Shown here: positions 25,770 through 34,199 of the stretch, in pieces
Layout: each line of letters begins with the position of its first letter
Position numbering within the stretch: position 1 is the stretch's first letter
Assembly (NCBI RefSeq): GCF_006547145.1
Contig: NZ_CP041244.1
Coordinates: 4,092,001 to 4,156,000, forward strand
DNA: 64,000 nt
Direction: 5' to 3'
Origin: Actinomadura sp. WMMA1423
Lineage (GTDB): Bacteria; Actinomycetota; Actinomycetes; Streptosporangiales; Streptosporangiaceae
Program-made: the position numbers and the translations under genes
The notes under the pieces: generated by a model
What the model saw: the letters and a program-made list of their open reading frames with translations, nothing else
Databases searched by the model: none
Told to the model about the DNA's origin: nothing

Positions 25770-26254
25770 TGTCCCCTTATGACCGTCGTCTTGTCGCTGT
25801 CGTCTTCGCCCTCGCCTTTGCCCTCATTCTCATCGCCGCCGCCGTCGACGGCGGGCCAGCCAGCGTCGGCGCCACCGTCAGCACCGGCGTCACGGCCAGC
25901 GCCTTAATCCTCGCCCGCAGATCGGTCCGCCGCGACAGGCGAACGGGGAGCCGCAGCATCTTCCGGGCCGAGTGGGGCCGTCGCCTGCGGGGCTGTGGGG
26001 CGCGGCACCGGAAGGTGGCGGACGGGCGGCTGGTGCGGGTCGCGGCGGCGGTGATGGCACCGCCAGCCCGGCGGCGGTGGCTGGAGGACGTCGAGGTCAC
26101 CCTCTACGACTTCGCGCCCGAACGGCACCAGGCGCTGCTACACGACTTCCTCGCGCACGCTCCTGCGGTCATCGTCGCCGGCTGGGCAGCATGGGCGGGA
26201 GAGCTGCCGCGCGCGCTGGCGGGCATCCGGCACCGTCCGTCCGGGTCGGACTGA
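25769..26254 (+). CDS. membrane protein of the PadR operon, unknown function
   Basis: The 161-residue protein has two N-terminal hydrophobic helices (about 8-26 and 32-48), a very basic segment (RRSVRRDRRTGSR), then a soluble part ending in a hydrophobic AHAPAVIVAGWAAWAGELP. I do not recognise the family. It is translationally coupled at both ends (TGATG junctions), so it is likely part of one regulated unit with the PadR repressor. Confidence 0.6.
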   Translation: MSPYDRRLVAVVFALAFALILIAAAVDGGPASVGATVSTGVTASALILARRSVRRDRRTGSRSIFRAEWGRRLRGCGARHRKVADGRLVRVAAAVMAPPARRRWLEDVEVTLYDFAPERHQALLHDFLAHAPAVIVAGWAAWAGELPRALAGIRHRPSGSD

Positions 26255-26613
26255 TGAGGTCCCGGGTCCCCGCCGCCTCGGTCTCGGCGCCGCCGGTCGG
26301 TCGGCCGCCCACCCGGCGGGGCTCGTTCGGGCTGGCGGCGACGCTGCTGGCGGTCCCGACGGTGGTGATGCTGCTGGATCCAGGGCTGGCGGTCGTGCTG
26401 TACGCCGCCGAGTGCGCGGTGATGCTGCTGATGCTGCTCACCGCCGTCTTCGCCCCGGACCCGGTGTGCGAGCGCGCCTTCCGGCTGCTGCGTTGGATGA
26501 CTGGGCAGCCCGAACCGGCCCCGCCAGCCGCCCCCTCGGCCGCGCCGCCGAACCCGGCCGACGCGTCCGTGCCGTCCCCGCGGCCGGCGCCCCCCCACGA
26601 GCCCCGGTCCTGA
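26254..26613 (+). CDS. small two-helix membrane protein of the PadR operon
   Basis: ATG 26254 overlaps the preceding stop by one base. The 119-residue product has two adjacent membrane helices (about 26-43 and 46-67) and a Pro/Ala-rich cytoplasmic or external tail (about 85-119). No family is recognised. The tandem of two small membrane proteins behind PadR suggests an envelope function under PadR control. Confidence 0.5.
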   Translation: MRSRVPAASVSAPPVGRPPTRRGSFGLAATLLAVPTVVMLLDPGLAVVLYAAECAVMLLMLLTAVFAPDPVCERAFRLLRWMTGQPEPAPPAAPSAAPPNPADASVPSPRPAPPHEPRS

Positions 26614-26808
26614 CGAATAGAAGTGCCCCCGCCGCGGCGGTTCCGGATTTCGACGCAGGGGATGCTGGCGGTGCAGCCTAAGAGGTCGTACACGGATGAC
26701 GGCCCCGGTTCCCAGCAACGAGAAATGCACAGATGTGCCTCACTTTTCGAGTTTTGGCGGATTCGCCGTTTTGAGGACGCCATGGCCGACCTCCGCACTC
26801 AAGATGGT

Positions 26809-27588
26809 TCACCTGTTTGCGCTTATGACCTGGGAAACGGAGTGGATGGCCACGTGGGCGCGGGCGGCGGTCCGGCAGCGCCCGTATCCGGTGTGCAGGA
26901 CGGCGGCCTGCCGGCGGTGCTGCTGGCGGGCGTGCCAGGCCTGGATGAGGCGGACCACGGCCAGCAGGGCCAGGACCAGCGCGGCAATCCCCACTGCGAC
27001 CGCGGCGTTCTCAGTGCTGCCGCGGCGGGTGGCGGCGCGGACGAACCGGGCGACCTCGGCCAGGTCTGATCCCGCCGGGGACCGGTGGGCGCCGTGGTGG
27101 GCGCGGGTGCTCGGCGAGGGGGGTGTCTGGGCTGGCCAGGCCAGGGTGTGGGCGGCGGCGGCCAGTTCGCCGTCGTCAACGCGGTCGACCAGCAGGCTGA
27201 GCAGCCCGGCGGTATCGGACGCGACCGCCGCCCATCAGGCGAGGTCGCCGTGCGGGAGGTCGCGCAGGGCGCGGGCAGCGGCGCCGACGCGGCCCGCAGC
27301 CCGCTGCCACTGCTCGGCGTCCGCCCCGGCGGGCTCGTGGGCGGACAGTGCGGCGTCAAGGTGTGCGGGCTCACCCGTGCGGGCGGGACCGGAGGCTTGT
27401 ACCCGGTCAGGGGCGCTCGGGGTCGAGGCCGCTCCTGGCAGCTCTCGGCAAGGATCCGCTTGTGCTCGTCCGACGTGCGGGCGGCCAGGAGCCGCCGGGC
27501 CAAAGGCGCATATCGGCGGGCGCCGTCCTGATGCGGCGCTTCGCGGGGCGATGTCCTCGTCCGCAGGGGGTGGAACCGGCGTCAGCAC
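26809..27588 (-). pseudogene. decayed gene downstream of the lanthipeptide operon
   Basis: Three minus-strand frames join into one protein-like sequence. It starts VLTPVPPPADEDIAPRSAA at GTG 27588, shifts frame to YAPLARRLLAARTSDEHKRI, shifts again to HLDAALSAHEPAGADAEQW, meets an in-frame TGA near 27238, and continues to 26809 with a membrane helix (GIAALVLALLAVVRLIQAW). Two frameshifts and one nonsense codon indicate loss of function. It begins 25 nt after the last lan gene on the same strand, so it may once have belonged to that operon. The family is not recognised. Confidence 0.5.
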
Positions 27589-27612
27589 GGCCTCGGCCAG
27601 GAAAGCACCTGG

Positions 27613-28407
27613 TTAAGCCAGGTCAGCGGCGGCCATGCCGGGAAAGATCGCTTCGTTCGCGGCCTGCGCGAGTGCAGCCTGTGCAATGCCGGGGATTCCG
27701 ATCCGGTTCCAATGAAAGATCACATGGAGAGCGGTCACACTGCGGATTCCTCGTGTAAGGCGGCCGCTGTTTCGCAAGGCTTTCAGTTGTCTGCCTGCCT
27801 TCTCGAACGCGGTGAGCCAGTCGTTTCCGATGTCTTCTGGCCGGGCTGTGCCGAGCAGAAGTTGGCGGACGTCGTCGGTGAAGGAGGCCCACGTGGCGGG
27901 CTCGGGTGGTTCCCGGCGCAGGACGGAGCGTTGTTCGGCGATTCGGGCCCACACGTCGCCTTGCTCTTCGAGTTCCAGGCCTGCGGCCCGCATGAGAGCG
28001 GTGCAGAGGATCAGTGATCGTTCTCTGCGGTCGGTGGGGGCGCCGTTGAGGAAGGCGAGCAGGTTGCGGCTGTCGGCGTGGAACAGTTCGTGTGCGGTGT
28101 CCATGCTGGCGTGGCCGCCGAAGGCGTGGATCTCGGGTTCGTAGATGTCGCTGGTCCAGGCGACGCCTTGGGTGAGCAGGGGGTGGACGGAGCAGTCGCC
28201 GCGGTTGCTTGTTTCGGTGGGTAGGTAGCGGATGCGCCAGCGGTCCTTGCGGATGAAGAACCAAGAGGTGATGAGGCCGTCCACCTCGGCGTCGGGGAGG
28301 ACCGAGCCCAGATGGGCGACGGCTTGGCGTTCGCGCTCCTGGGGGTCCTGGCTGGGGAAGTCGATGTTCACCTGCGTCCAGGAGGTTTCCGGGGAGGTTT
28401 CGTCCAC
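27613..28407 (-). CDS. stand-alone Lant_dehydr_C (thiopeptide-type bacteriocin biosynthesis) protein
   Basis: The 264-residue protein matches the C-terminal elimination-like domain of LanB enzymes: WTQVNIDFPSQDPQERERQA, SWFFIRKDRWRIRYLP, and a C-terminal RSVTALHVIFHWNRIGI block. GTG 28407 was chosen because AAAGG lies 7 nt upstream; GTG 28428 would overlap the lanC stop and has no ribosome-binding site. In FxLD-type clusters such a second, separate domain accompanies a full-length LanB. It probably assists glutamate elimination or recognises the precursor. Confidence 0.75.
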   Translation of the reverse strand: MDETSPETSWTQVNIDFPSQDPQERERQAVAHLGSVLPDAEVDGLITSWFFIRKDRWRIRYLPTETSNRGDCSVHPLLTQGVAWTSDIYEPEIHAFGGHASMDTAHELFHADSRNLLAFLNGAPTDRRERSLILCTALMRAAGLELEEQGDVWARIAEQRSVLRREPPEPATWASFTDDVRQLLLGTARPEDIGNDWLTAFEKAGRQLKALRNSGRLTRGIRSVTALHVIFHWNRIGIPGIAQAALAQAANEAIFPGMAAADLA

Positions 28408-28421
28408 GCTCTGGCCTTTCG

Positions 28422-29498
28422 TCAGCACAGCAGGAGGCAGGCGTCCCAGGATGTGGCGATCCCAGTGGCGGTCAAGTTCGCACCGGCCGTTCCGTCGAGG
28501 AGGCCGGGTGGCTCGTCGGGGGCGGCAATGGCTTGCCGGTGCAGGTCCAGCAGTCGAGGGACGGGAATCGGGCTGAGGGCGTCGGCGGCGATGCGCCGGC
28601 CAGCCGCCAGGAGGCCGCCAGTTCCGTGGCAGAGGCCGCGGCAGGTGAGGCGCGCCAACTGCTGGGGGTCGCTCATGCACGCCACGAAGGCCGTCTCGGC
28701 CTTCTTCTGGCGGTCGGTGTCCCCGAGGGCGCAGGCGGCGAGTTGCTGGGCGCGGGCGATGCCCGGGGTCCCATAGCACCAGGATGGCCGCAACGGGCCC
28801 GGCTGGCCCTCAGCGTCTTGGCGTAACTCGTCCAGGGTGATGATCTGTGGCCACCATGCGTGGCCTGCATCGGTCTGGCGTTCCCATTGGTCGAGCCACT
28901 GGCAGATGTGGGCGATCGCCGCTAGTTGCCCGTCGGTGTGGACTCCGTCGATCATTGTCAGTGCCATCAGGGCGAGGGGCCCGGTGACTCCATGGGCCAT
29001 CCCGTGATTGCTGTGGCCTCCGGCGGGGCCGGGCTTGTTCCAGTGGGGACCGGTCGGGCACCACCAGCCGGGGAGTTCGTCGAGCGGCTCGGTGAGCCGG
29101 ACCAGGTACGTCAGCACGTCGCGGAGCAGATCGACGGCGCCGATGCGGCGGAGGGCGACACCGAGTCCGGTAAGGCCGCGGATGAGGTCGAACTCGGCGT
29201 AGGCCGGGCGCCGCTGTTGGTCGATACGCCGGTGGGCGGCCTCCAGGCGCTGGCGTGTCACCGTCGCGGTACCTGCGGCGGCGACGGCCTTGGCGCGGGT
29301 GAGCTCCGGCTGGTCCGACGCGGCGAGGACGAACGCCAGGGCCGGAGCCCCGTAGTAGAGGCTGGCCCCGGTGGCGACGCTGACGCCGCCGGAGACGGCT
29401 TCCTGCAGCGTCGCGTAGGCGGCGTCCCAGTTGCCGGTTTCCAGGTGGAGAAGGGCGACGCCGGCGGCTCCCTCGGCGAGGTTCTGCTCCCTGCTCAT
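28422..29498 (-). CDS. lanC: LanC-like lanthionine cyclase
   Basis: The 358-residue alpha-toroid cyclase forms thioether rings by adding Cys thiols to dehydroamino acids. Zinc ligands are visible as Cys241 in SWCYGTPG and Cys290-His291 in CRGLCHGTGG, with the conserved NHGMAHGVTGPLAL (164-177) supplying the active-site His. ATG 29498 overlaps the lanB stop (ATGA), so a longer upstream frame is rejected. Length is slightly short for LanC (about 400 aa) but complete in motifs. Confidence 0.88.
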   Translation of the reverse strand: MSREQNLAEGAAGVALLHLETGNWDAAYATLQEAVSGGVSVATGASLYYGAPALAFVLAASDQPELTRAKAVAAAGTATVTRQRLEAAHRRIDQQRRPAYAEFDLIRGLTGLGVALRRIGAVDLLRDVLTYLVRLTEPLDELPGWWCPTGPHWNKPGPAGGHSNHGMAHGVTGPLALMALTMIDGVHTDGQLAAIAHICQWLDQWERQTDAGHAWWPQIITLDELRQDAEGQPGPLRPSWCYGTPGIARAQQLAACALGDTDRQKKAETAFVACMSDPQQLARLTCRGLCHGTGGLLAAGRRIAADALSPIPVPRLLDLHRQAIAAPDEPPGLLDGTAGANLTATGIATSWDACLLLC

Positions 29499-32302
29499 GG
29501 GATGTCGGCCACGGTGTCTCGGTCGTGGCGTCCGGTATGGAGGTGGGTGTGGGCGATCGCGCGCGCCAGCCGTAGGCAGTGCTCCTCGGATGCGGTGTCG
29601 ACGCCGATCATGCGGGTGTGGTGGAGGTGCAGCAGGTCCGCCAGGACCTGATCGGTATCCAGCCCGTCCTGGTCGGCGCGGGCCCGATACGTGGCCAGCG
29701 TCCCCGCCAGTGCTGAGGTGTCCGGGTCGTCGTCCGGGTAGGGAGTGCTGGCGCGGGCGAGCTGCGCGGGATCCAGGCGCGGTCCGCTGCGGTGCGGCAT
29801 GTGGTTGACGAGCCACTGCAGGCCGTTGCCACCGGTGAATCCGTGAGCAATGTTGATCATTCCGGCGGCGGTAGCGGCCTCCCGGTCGCCTGACAGCCGC
29901 CCGAGGACGGTGCGGGAGTCAGCGGCGAAAACCTTCTCGGCTGCGATCAGGGTCGGCCCGCTTCCGTAGCGGGTTTCAGGCCGGTAGGTCGCCAGGGTGT
30001 AGTCGACCACCAGTCCGTCGTCGTGCAGGCGCTCCGCCCACTGGGCGAGGTCATGAGTGGCGCTCGCGAACTCGCGCCTATCGCGCAGCGGGATTCGTAG
30101 TCGCAGGTGGTGGGCTGGGTCGGGGTAGCGCAGGAACCACCAGTCCGCGGGGAGGCCGGGGAGGCGGGCGAGGATGTCGGTGAGGATGTCCGGGGATCGG
30201 CCGTACAGGCGGGCATCCAGCCACCGCGACCGTCCGGGCCGGTGCTGCAGGGTGCAGGCTGGACGGGCTGGTCGGGCCGGACGCGGGGGGTGCTGCGGTG
30301 TCGCGGTGAGGGTGAGCAGGAGTTCGGCGGGCCTGCCACCGATCCAGCCGGACGGCCCGTCGGCTTCGGTGAGGGCGGCGCCGCCGTACCGGTGGAGATG
30401 GCTGCGCAGCACCGCCAGGTGGGCGGGCTCATTCAGGTCCAGGCGCAGCCGCACATCGTCGAACCCGCGATCCTGGCTGATCAGAACCTCACGCGGCACA
30501 CTGTGCTGTTCGCGGTGTCGCTGCCAGGCGTCCTCCCATTGCGGCCATGACGCGGCGCGGCCGGGAAGTGCGGCCGCCGAGATGGTCCAGCGGGCCGAAT
30601 GCAGAATGGCACGGCCCCGCCGGACCCTCGGCAGGAACGGCAGACCGCTGGCGTGCCCCCAATCAAACCTGGCGCACGGGGCCGTCCATGCCGTCCAGAT
30701 CTCGGTCAAGAACCGCACGAGCGGCTGCTGGGCAGTCGGCAACATCACGCAGTTGAGTAGGAGCGGCTCGACCGGCCGCCCAGTGGTGGCCGATACCAGC
30801 CACAGCCGCTCGCCGTCGCCGGCCACTGCTAGGTCCGCGACCGTCCAGTGAGGATCGGGGTGGAAGTCCCCGACCGGCAGCACGGGAAGCAGCTCGGGCG
30901 TGCGGGCCACGGTGGCCAGGCGGGTCTGAAGCGGAGGCGCGGACAACTGCACGATGGCCGCGCCGGGCATCGCGGTCGGAAGGCCCGCATAGACGTCGCG
31001 GAAGCGCTCCAGCTCGCCGGCGGTGAGCAGGTGCAGGAACCGTCCGGCCGCGACCCCGGCGTGTCGGGCACCGCTGGTTACGGTCAACGTGAACGCGCCC
31101 CGGTCGAGGTCGCGTGGTGTGTGCGCGGCAAGGGTGAACCGCAGTTCGGTGTGCGGTATCGGTGGCCGGGCATCGTCGCCGCGCAGCGCGGCGACGAGCT
31201 CATCATTCAGCACGATGTCTGCGCAGTCGTCCAGGGCCGACCGCTGGGCAAGGTCGGCGAGCAACGCATCGCGGGTGGTGAATGCCGCCGGGTCGCGGTG
31301 GGGTGAGCCGCGGTACCCGGCAGGGAATCCCAGGATGTTCACTACTTCGCGCAGCGGCACGGCGGCGCCTGGGCCCCACCGTTCGATGAACGCGCGGTGG
31401 TAGGCGGCCCAGCCGGGCAGGCGTGGCGCCACGGCGGTGAGCGTTCCGGCCGCGTCTTCGGCTGCGGCGATTACGGCGGGGGTCAGCGTCACCGAGCAGC
31501 CGACCCGCAGGTCGACTGCGGTCTGGTGGCTGGGCTCGGGTCGGTTCAGGTGGTGGGCCAGGTGTGCGGCCGGGTCGGTCACCGTCATAGGTGGCCGGAT
31601 CGCTGACAGCAACACCCCTGCGTTCACCAGCGCGGTCAGCAGTTGTTCCGCTTCGGCCGTACCGCCAGGGAGTGTGTCGGCCACCCTGGCGGCCAAGTCC
31701 CCGAACGCGATCGCGGAGGCGGCCGTCTCGACCGCCACCCGTACCGGATCGGTCAGGGCGATCTCAACGTCCCAGATCCGGTCGTGCTCGGCGCGGGCGC
31801 ACGGCAGCACCCACCGCCCGCCCCGGGCGTATCCGAGGGGGTTGGTCATCACCGAGACCGTGCGCAGGACCGGTAGATCCCGCTCGGCCTGCGCGATGTA
31901 CTTGGCGACGAAACGGTCGTCGGGACGGGCCACCGCACGGTGCCGCCCGCTCCAGTGGACCGCTGCGTGCGGGCCGAGTTCAACCGGCGCCACGCCCGCG
32001 AAGCGACCGAAGGGGGTCGCGCGGGTTGTCCACCTCAGCAGGTACCGGATCGTGGCCTCCACCATGCGCCGTAACCGGCGCGTCTGGACCGCCTCTCCGT
32101 CCAGAGCGCGGGTGACCTGGGCGGCCAAGTCGGGGGCGGCGGGAGTGACGGTGGCCGCGAACTCCGGCAGCGCCCACGCCTGCCGCAGCCACTGCAGCCA
32201 CTGCGCGGGCTGGTCGGCGGTCAGGTCAGGCCAGGCGGGCAGGACCAGGTCATCGGGGTAGGCGGCGGCTCTGATCAGCGCCGCACCTGTCGCTTGGAAC
32301 AT
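29495..32302 (-). CDS. lanB: LanB-type full-length lantibiotic dehydratase
   Basis: The 935-residue class I dehydratase activates Ser/Thr of the precursor by tRNA-dependent glutamylation and then eliminates glutamate. The N-terminal glutamylation part (about 1-600) shows the conserved TTRATPFGRFAGVAPV and ILGFPAGYRG segments; the C-terminal elimination domain (about 650-930) shows GLPADWWFLRYPDPAHHLRL and ETRYGSGPTL. It lies 93 nt after the precursor gene across a strong hairpin and is coupled to lanC. Its ribosome-binding site is weak. Confidence 0.88.
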   Translation of the reverse strand: MFQATGAALIRAAAYPDDLVLPAWPDLTADQPAQWLQWLRQAWALPEFAATVTPAAPDLAAQVTRALDGEAVQTRRLRRMVEATIRYLLRWTTRATPFGRFAGVAPVELGPHAAVHWSGRHRAVARPDDRFVAKYIAQAERDLPVLRTVSVMTNPLGYARGGRWVLPCARAEHDRIWDVEIALTDPVRVAVETAASAIAFGDLAARVADTLPGGTAEAEQLLTALVNAGVLLSAIRPPMTVTDPAAHLAHHLNRPEPSHQTAVDLRVGCSVTLTPAVIAAAEDAAGTLTAVAPRLPGWAAYHRAFIERWGPGAAVPLREVVNILGFPAGYRGSPHRDPAAFTTRDALLADLAQRSALDDCADIVLNDELVAALRGDDARPPIPHTELRFTLAAHTPRDLDRGAFTLTVTSGARHAGVAAGRFLHLLTAGELERFRDVYAGLPTAMPGAAIVQLSAPPLQTRLATVARTPELLPVLPVGDFHPDPHWTVADLAVAGDGERLWLVSATTGRPVEPLLLNCVMLPTAQQPLVRFLTEIWTAWTAPCARFDWGHASGLPFLPRVRRGRAILHSARWTISAAALPGRAASWPQWEDAWQRHREQHSVPREVLISQDRGFDDVRLRLDLNEPAHLAVLRSHLHRYGGAALTEADGPSGWIGGRPAELLLTLTATPQHPPRPARPARPACTLQHRPGRSRWLDARLYGRSPDILTDILARLPGLPADWWFLRYPDPAHHLRLRIPLRDRREFASATHDLAQWAERLHDDGLVVDYTLATYRPETRYGSGPTLIAAEKVFAADSRTVLGRLSGDREAATAAGMINIAHGFTGGNGLQWLVNHMPHRSGPRLDPAQLARASTPYPDDDPDTSALAGTLATYRARADQDGLDTDQVLADLLHLHHTRMIGVDTASEEHCLRLARAIAHTHLHTGRHDRDTVADIP

Positions 32303-32342
32303 GGGTCGCTCACCGCCCCGGAAGGTTGGAAGGAAGGTGGTC

Positions 32343-32373
32343 GCGCACGGGTGCCGGGCCCGGCCCCGTGCGC
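32343..32373 (-). terminator. hairpin between precursor gene and lanB (attenuator candidate)
   Basis: GCGCACGGG (32343-32351) and CCCGTGCGC (32365-32373) form a perfect 9-bp stem, with an internal GCCGGGCCCGGC palindrome in the loop. A second GCCGGGCCCGGC copy lies just after. The position after lanA and before lanB fits a partial terminator that raises precursor over enzyme expression. There is no T-tract. Confidence 0.55.
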
Positions 32374-32395
32374 AAAGAGCCGGGCCCGGCGGGGG

Positions 32396-32548
32396 TCAGC
32401 GCACGCCGCCGATGTCGGCGTTGGTGGTGCAGGCGTTCGAGCCGGTGTTGCCCGAGCCGCAGTTGTCGTCGGTGCTGGTGGCGTGGCCGCTGGCGATGTC
32501 CCCGGAGTCGACCAGGCGGAGGTCCAGCGTGTACTCGTCGTCGCCCAT
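32396..32548 (-). CDS. lanA: FxLD-type lanthipeptide precursor
   Basis: The 50-residue peptide has an acidic leader with YTLDLRLVDSGD (residues 6-17), the FxLD-class signature in which Tyr replaces Phe, and a core rich in Ser/Thr/Gly/Asn with two Cys (Cys30, Cys40). Candidate dehydration sites include Thr24, Ser25, Thr26, Ser32, Thr35, Ser37, Thr41 and Thr42. With two Cys at most two lanthionine rings can form. AGAAGGGA lies about 9 nt before ATG 32548. It sits between the methyltransferase and lanB genes. Longer frames reading into it from upstream are not supported. Confidence 0.85.
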   Translation of the reverse strand: MGDDEYTLDLRLVDSGDIASGHATSTDDNCGSGNTGSNACTTNADIGGVR

Positions 32549-32564
32549 CAGGAGGGTTCCCTTC

Positions 32565-33830
32565 TCATCCAGAGTTGACGGTGGGGAAGGTAAGGACGAT
32601 GCGGCTGTGCCGCTTGTCCAGGACGGTCCCGTCCGGCAATTCGCCGGTGGGAGTGCGAGCGGGCAGGATCTGCAGGGCCGGAGACGGACTGCCGGCGTCC
32701 AGCCACGCGCGCATGTGCTCGACCATCCGCCCGGCCGCCGCGGCGGCCTCGGGCCCGTGGGCGTATGCGCCGAGATCAAACTTCCTATCGGTCCAGCGCA
32801 ACGCCGACCGGTAGGAGAACGTGCCCTCATCGAGGGTGGCGGGGGCTCCGAACCGCCACGACGGCGCGACGATTCCAGACTCGACGGCCGCCTCCTGCGC
32901 CGTCAGAATCACGAACTCGCCTGCCTCGCGTGTGAGGCGGGCGGCCAGCCAGAGGTCCAGGTCGGCCAGCACGGTGCGGGGCGGCAGGCTCACGCCAGCC
33001 CACGCTTCCCGGCGAGGCTGGGTGAGGATGCCAGCGACCATGTCGGAGAGGACGTCGGGGGCGGTCTGCTGCCCCTCATCGAGCCTCAGGTGGACGCCGT
33101 CGGCGATGTCGACGTAGCGCATTTGGTGAGCACCGTCGCCTTGCACTGAAACGAACCCGCACTGGCGGTGGCTGTGGCTGACCAGGTGGTCTTCTGATCG
33201 CCGCAGCGCCCACGATCGGGTCATCCCGAACGTGCGTAGGGGGACGACGAGCACACCGTCACTAGTGAGCTGCTCCCGCCAAGCGGGCGGGATGTCCCAC
33301 GCCCCTGCGGTGACGATGACCAGGTCGAAGCGGCGGCTCGGCTCGACCGGGTGCTCGGCGTCCGCGCACACGACGGTGACGTCGTTGTAGCCCGCCTTCT
33401 TCAGGCATGCGGTCGCCCGATCGGTGACCTCGGGATCGATGTCAATGGTCGTGACCGACCCCGCCGGGCCGACGATCTCGGCCAGCAGCGAGGCGTTGTA
33501 GCCGCCACTGCCGATTTCCAGGACATCGCGGCCCTCCAAGCCCCCGAGCGCGTCGGAGGCCTGACCGAGCATCTCCGCGATCAGGTATGGCGCCGACACC
33601 GAACTGGTGGCCTCGTCGCCGCGCCGGTTGGTGATAACCGCGGTGTTCTCGTATGCCTTCTCCAGCGGGACGCCCGGGGTGAACACCTCGCGGGGAACCG
33701 TCCGCATCGCCCGTTCCACCTCGGTGGGCATCGTCAGGCCCTTGGCCTCGTGGTCGGCGATGATCGTGTCGACCAGGGCGTTGCGGAGCTCCTCTGCCCG
33801 GTCCGCGCGGCTCGCGGTGTCCACACTCAC
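32565..33830 (-). CDS. FxLD-system PCMT-like methyltransferase
   Basis: The 421-residue protein has an N-terminal protein-L-isoaspartate O-methyltransferase domain (about 40-240), with SAM motif I VLEIGSGGYNASLLAEIVG, motif II VTTIDIDPEV and post-I FDLVIVTAG, and a C-terminal extension (about 250-421). This form accompanies FxLD lanthipeptides and resembles enzymes that methylate a core Asp to yield aspartimide/isoaspartate. The precursor core carries an adjacent DD before its first Cys as a plausible target. GTG 33830 follows GGAGG and overlaps a 20-codon ORF by 4 nt. Confidence 0.85.
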   Translation of the reverse strand: MSVDTASRADRAEELRNALVDTIIADHEAKGLTMPTEVERAMRTVPREVFTPGVPLEKAYENTAVITNRRGDEATSSVSAPYLIAEMLGQASDALGGLEGRDVLEIGSGGYNASLLAEIVGPAGSVTTIDIDPEVTDRATACLKKAGYNDVTVVCADAEHPVEPSRRFDLVIVTAGAWDIPPAWREQLTSDGVLVVPLRTFGMTRSWALRRSEDHLVSHSHRQCGFVSVQGDGAHQMRYVDIADGVHLRLDEGQQTAPDVLSDMVAGILTQPRREAWAGVSLPPRTVLADLDLWLAARLTREAGEFVILTAQEAAVESGIVAPSWRFGAPATLDEGTFSYRSALRWTDRKFDLGAYAHGPEAAAAAGRMVEHMRAWLDAGSPSPALQILPARTPTGELPDGTVLDKRHSRIVLTFPTVNSG

Positions 33831-33889
33831 AACGCGCCTCCGGGGGTGGGTGCGACCCGGTCTAGGGACGGGGCACTCTGCGATGTCAT
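33827..33889 (-). CDS. 20-aa leader ORF coupled to the methyltransferase gene
   Basis: ATG 33889 is preceded by AAGGAGG (33900-33906 on the plus strand) at 10 nt spacing. The ORF encodes the 20-residue MTSQSAPSLDRVAPTPGGAL and its TGA overlaps GTG 33830 of the methyltransferase (GTGA). It has no Cys and no FxLD motif, so it is not a second precursor. A translational-coupling or attenuation leader is the simplest reading. Confidence 0.5.
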   Translation of the reverse strand: MTSQSAPSLDRVAPTPGGAL

Positions 33890-33906
33890 CGCGGAAAAGC
33901 CTCCTT

Positions 33907-34199
33907 GAAATGTCTGGTTCGTCGGAGTCGGTCGGCCGGGATGGGCCGAGCCGGACGGGGCCAATTCAGGTCTGGCGAGCTTGCATGATCGCCGTAAGTG
34001 ATATCAAGACTGCTCTCAGTGAATTCCTGTCCTGCCCCTGGTGGTGCAGGATCAAGTTCATGGGGGCCGTCCTGGCTTCGATCGATGGTCGTCGTGCGGT
34101 CACCATTAGTGAACCGGTGGCAGGCGCCACACCTCCAGGGGAAGACTGGAGGTGGGCAGGGGAGGAAATCCTCCCTACGTCGTCGGAAGGTGCATCGCA
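33907..34199. promoter_or_regulatory. divergent regulatory region between the lan operon and its XRE-TPR regulator
   Basis: This interval separates the leftward lanthipeptide operon from the rightward regulator. It contains the inverted repeat GGGAGGA-AA-TCCTCCC (34160-34175), almost the same as a perfect palindrome at 36521-36538. No clear -35/-10 boxes were recognised on either strand. Confidence 0.45.
34159..34176 (+). promoter_or_regulatory. operator-like inverted repeat upstream of the XRE regulator
   Basis: GGGGAGGAAATCCTCCCT differs at only two positions from the perfect palindrome GGGGAGGAATTCCTCCCC at 36521-36538. It lies 24 nt before GTG 34200, so it could be an operator in the regulator's 5' region, though its GGAGG core also resembles a Shine-Dalgarno placed too far upstream. 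Confidence 0.4.

Noticed and set aside
26623..27616. Plus-strand ORFs across 26.6-27.6 kb
   Set aside because: They are antisense to the decayed minus-strand gene, which reads as a more protein-like sequence; the plus frames are Ala/Arg/Gly-rich.
28422..29816. Long form of lanC beginning inside lanB
   Set aside because: The first 106 residues are out of frame with lanB and Pro/Arg-rich; ATG 29498 gives the normal LanC start.
32396..32830. 144-aa version of the lanthipeptide precursor
   Set aside because: The upstream 94 codons overlap the methyltransferase gene in another frame; ATG 32548 with its ribosome-binding site gives the expected 50-aa peptide.
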